From: Ceratodon purpureus
Taxonomy: Eukaryota > Streptophyta > Bryopsida > Pseudoditrichales > Ditrichaceae
Reading direction: 5' to 3'
DNA length: 64,000 nt
NCBI GenBank assembly: GCA_014871385.1
Contig: CM026424.1
Span: forward strand, 21,738,449 to 21,802,448
The position numbers and the translations under genes were made by a program. The notes beneath the pieces were generated by a model that saw only the letters and a list, made by a program, of their open reading frames with translations, was not told the origin of the DNA and did no database searches. Shown piece by piece: positions 61,985 to 64,000 of the stretch (position 1 is the first letter of the stretch; every line of letters starts with the position of its first letter).

Positions 61985-62540
61985 AGAGTGAAGTGAGGAA
62001 GTGGGGGACGGCCGTCGCCATATATGGCGACGGCCTCCAACCCTACGGCCGTCCCCCCGAGCCTAGTGCCGTCGCCCCCCGATCCTACGGCCGCGGCCAA
62101 TGGCCGTCGTCCCGAACCTGACGACGGCCGTTGGGGGACGTCGGGTCGGGGGCCACGGCGACGGCCGCGGAGGCCCGTTCCTCCGCGGCCGTCCGATCGG
62201 GCCGTGTCCTCGGCGACGGCCGTCCGATGAAGGCCGTCGCCGAGGGGACGGCCTTGGAGACGGCCCCCGAGGGGGCGGCTTGCGGCCCTCCGATCGCGGC
62301 CGTCCCCGCGGCCGACCGCACGGGGACGGCCGCGTAGACGGCCTTGGAGACGGCCGCGGGGACGGCACCGTCGGCGACAGCCCGCGGCCGTCCGATCGGG
62401 GCCGTCTCCAAGGCGACGGCCGTTCGATCACGGCCGCGATCGAAGGGCCGTCCCCGCGGACGGGCCCTCGCGGAGACGGCCCACGGCCGTGGAAACGGCC
62501 CCCGACCGTGGGGACGAGGCCGTCGCGGCCGCGGGAAATT
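61985..62540. repeat. CpG-dense right block of the hAT unit
   Basis: About 550 bp made of GACGGCC, GGCCGTC, CGCGG and their variants, with many short inverted repeats; one runs perfectly from GGCCGTCGCC through ATATAT to GGCGACGGCC near 62,007-62,032. It mirrors the left block at 54.5 kb in both motif and position relative to the outward gene start. Open frames within it are Arg/Gly/Pro artefacts. Confidence 0.75.
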
Positions 62541-64000
62541 TCCCTCCCCCCCCTTTTTTAAAATACAAATGAAAAAAACATATAATGCTACATCTTCCGA
62601 CCACATATTACACTAAACCTGTTAATTTCTTTCACCAATTAAAATGAGAACAGCAGTTAATGTAAACATGAATTAAAATACTTCATGGTATGCAAAGCAT
62701 CTAAATTCTTCAACGAGTCATTATTCCGTACGCTCCACTGAAGTTAATGTATGTGTCATTTATTCGAATCATTATTTCTGTTGTTTCTATCGTACGCATT
62801 TCAAGGTGGTCTATCATCGCACTCCAAAAGTTCCTTGCAGAAATCGAACTCATCTAAACTTGTTTCAGAAATTGTAATCTAAATAGTTCTCCGTCTTCTT
62901 ATTCTCCGCTTTGAATTTTTGTTTTTTTAAATACAGAAGTGCTTCTATTATACTTTCATTAAACGGCTTCATATTATCAATTTAATTCGAGTTACCATCT
63001 CTTTATGTACTTTTAACGTTCCTCCCTCTATACAATTTCCACTTTCGAATATTGTTTTCATTTACCTCTTCTTTATTTTCCTCTATGTTTATTCCCCTCT
63101 AGTTTATGCCCTTTTTTTAACGTCTAATTTGTCTAATTTAGAACTTCAACCCTCGAAGCTCCATAAATGTCATTTTGTGAATTTTTTCCTTTCATATCGT
63201 TTTGAACGTTCGTATTTCGATTTATTTCCTCCATGACCCATGTTAAAGTATATTTTACTAATTCGACCACTATTCCACCATTTTACTTGTTAAATTCTCT
63301 CATTCGTGCTTGTTAAATTCTCTCATTGTGTCATTAGTAAGTGATTACTTTTGTACGTATGTACTATACATTGTACAAGTTAGAATCCAATTCCATATTT
63401 ATATTTACGTTAAAGTGTATATGAATAAACATATATTTGTATAGAGTATAATGTAAATGTGTTACCTAATTTATTTATTTTATTTCATATAAGTTGCAAG
63501 GTACAACTCAAATCTGGGCGTTGGAAACTAGAGTTGTTTATAAAAACAATGATCTCAATTATAGTCGTTCACAAATTGGCATTATTCAGTGACGGTTGAA
63601 TGTTTTCTGTTTTAATTTTGTTTTTTACTATTATCCCTTCCTCATTTCATAATGTGAGCTAGTGATTTTTTTATTTTTTTTTAATGATAACACAGTACTA
63701 CGGTATGGAAGTTTGTAAAATAAAAGACATTAAAGAGGAAGGAGAGTTTTTATATTTCAAATAACTCTAAACCAGCCATGAGAAATTAGAATTGGACCAT
63801 TTGTTATGAAAACAATGATTTGAGTTTTATTCCTCCCATGAATTGCATAATCCCAAGAGAATTGAATGTTTGTTTTGGTTTATTTCACTTTATTATTATC
63901 TCCAGTTTCTCTCATAATCTAAACTACTATTTATGTTTTTATTTTTGATTCTAGCATAATACTAAAGAACGAGAGTATGTAAAATTAAAGAAATAAAACT
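62541..64000. other. AT-rich spacer, no gene recognised
   Basis: No gene or clear repeat is seen beyond poly-A and poly-T runs. A matching hAT right terminus (complement of CAGGGTTGTCAC) was looked for by eye and not found. Confidence 0.5.

Noticed and set aside
62024-62616. Several Arg/Pro-rich ORFs in the right GC block
   Set aside because: Simple-sequence artefacts with equal coding look in all frames.

Overview
The window looks like nuclear DNA of a land plant, most likely an early-diverging one; a bryophyte is my best guess, but nothing in it fixes the species. The evidence is short GT-AG introns, a plant ribosomal-protein promoter with telo-box repeats, a SUVR-type SET domain, plant-type MITEs, and alternating AT-rich spacer and GC-richer genes. 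All exon joins below were worked out by eye from reading frame, splice-site consensus and family conservation.

Layout. 1-3 kb: AT-rich spacer with a diverged direct repeat and MITE-like inverted repeats. 3.2-8.1 kb: an unclassified retroelement-like unit with a long C-rich leader carrying repeated splice-donor-like sites, then an ORF with a coiled-coil tail broken by one in-frame TAG. 10.2-15.5 kb: a two-exon RING/coiled-coil gene followed by a SUVR-like pre-SET/SET/post-SET ORF; a phase-compatible splice could fuse them. 15.8-20.4 kb, opposite strand: a small membrane-protein ORF and a three-exon DDE-type transposase relic. The non-coding DNA from 12 to 21.4 kb is very rich in the tetramer GTAC. 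21.4-29.8 kb: a decayed but nearly full-length non-LTR retrotransposon with an N-terminal 2A-like peptide, an AP-type endonuclease, reverse transcriptase, RNase H and a C-terminal restriction-like endonuclease, which is a dual-endonuclease (Dualen/RandI-like) layout. A tRNA-derived SINE lies just beyond it.

30.6-44 kb is the conserved gene island. All four genes are on the + strand: an ABHD11-like hydrolase (30.6-32.6), an ABHD18-like hydrolase (33.6-35.9), a small-subunit catalase resembling the animal/fungal/bacterial type (38.3-41.0), and 40S ribosomal protein S8 (42.5-44.0). A Mutator-type MITE with a 9-bp target duplication sits at 37.06-37.44 kb. 44-54.4 kb is mostly spacer with a TA-flanked MITE, short tandem repeats and a poly-G tract.

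54.5-62.5 kb is a symmetrical two-gene mobile unit. An intact hAT-type transposase ORF (+) converges on a 1061-residue RING/coiled-coil ORF (-), and each gene starts just inside a CpG-dense block of GACGGCC/GGCCGTC repeats. The 10-20 kb locus has the same arrangement: a RING/coiled-coil gene tail-to-tail with a transposase of another family. The two most interesting signals are this repeated pairing, with a SET domain in the first copy, and the 2A-bearing dual-endonuclease retrotransposon.
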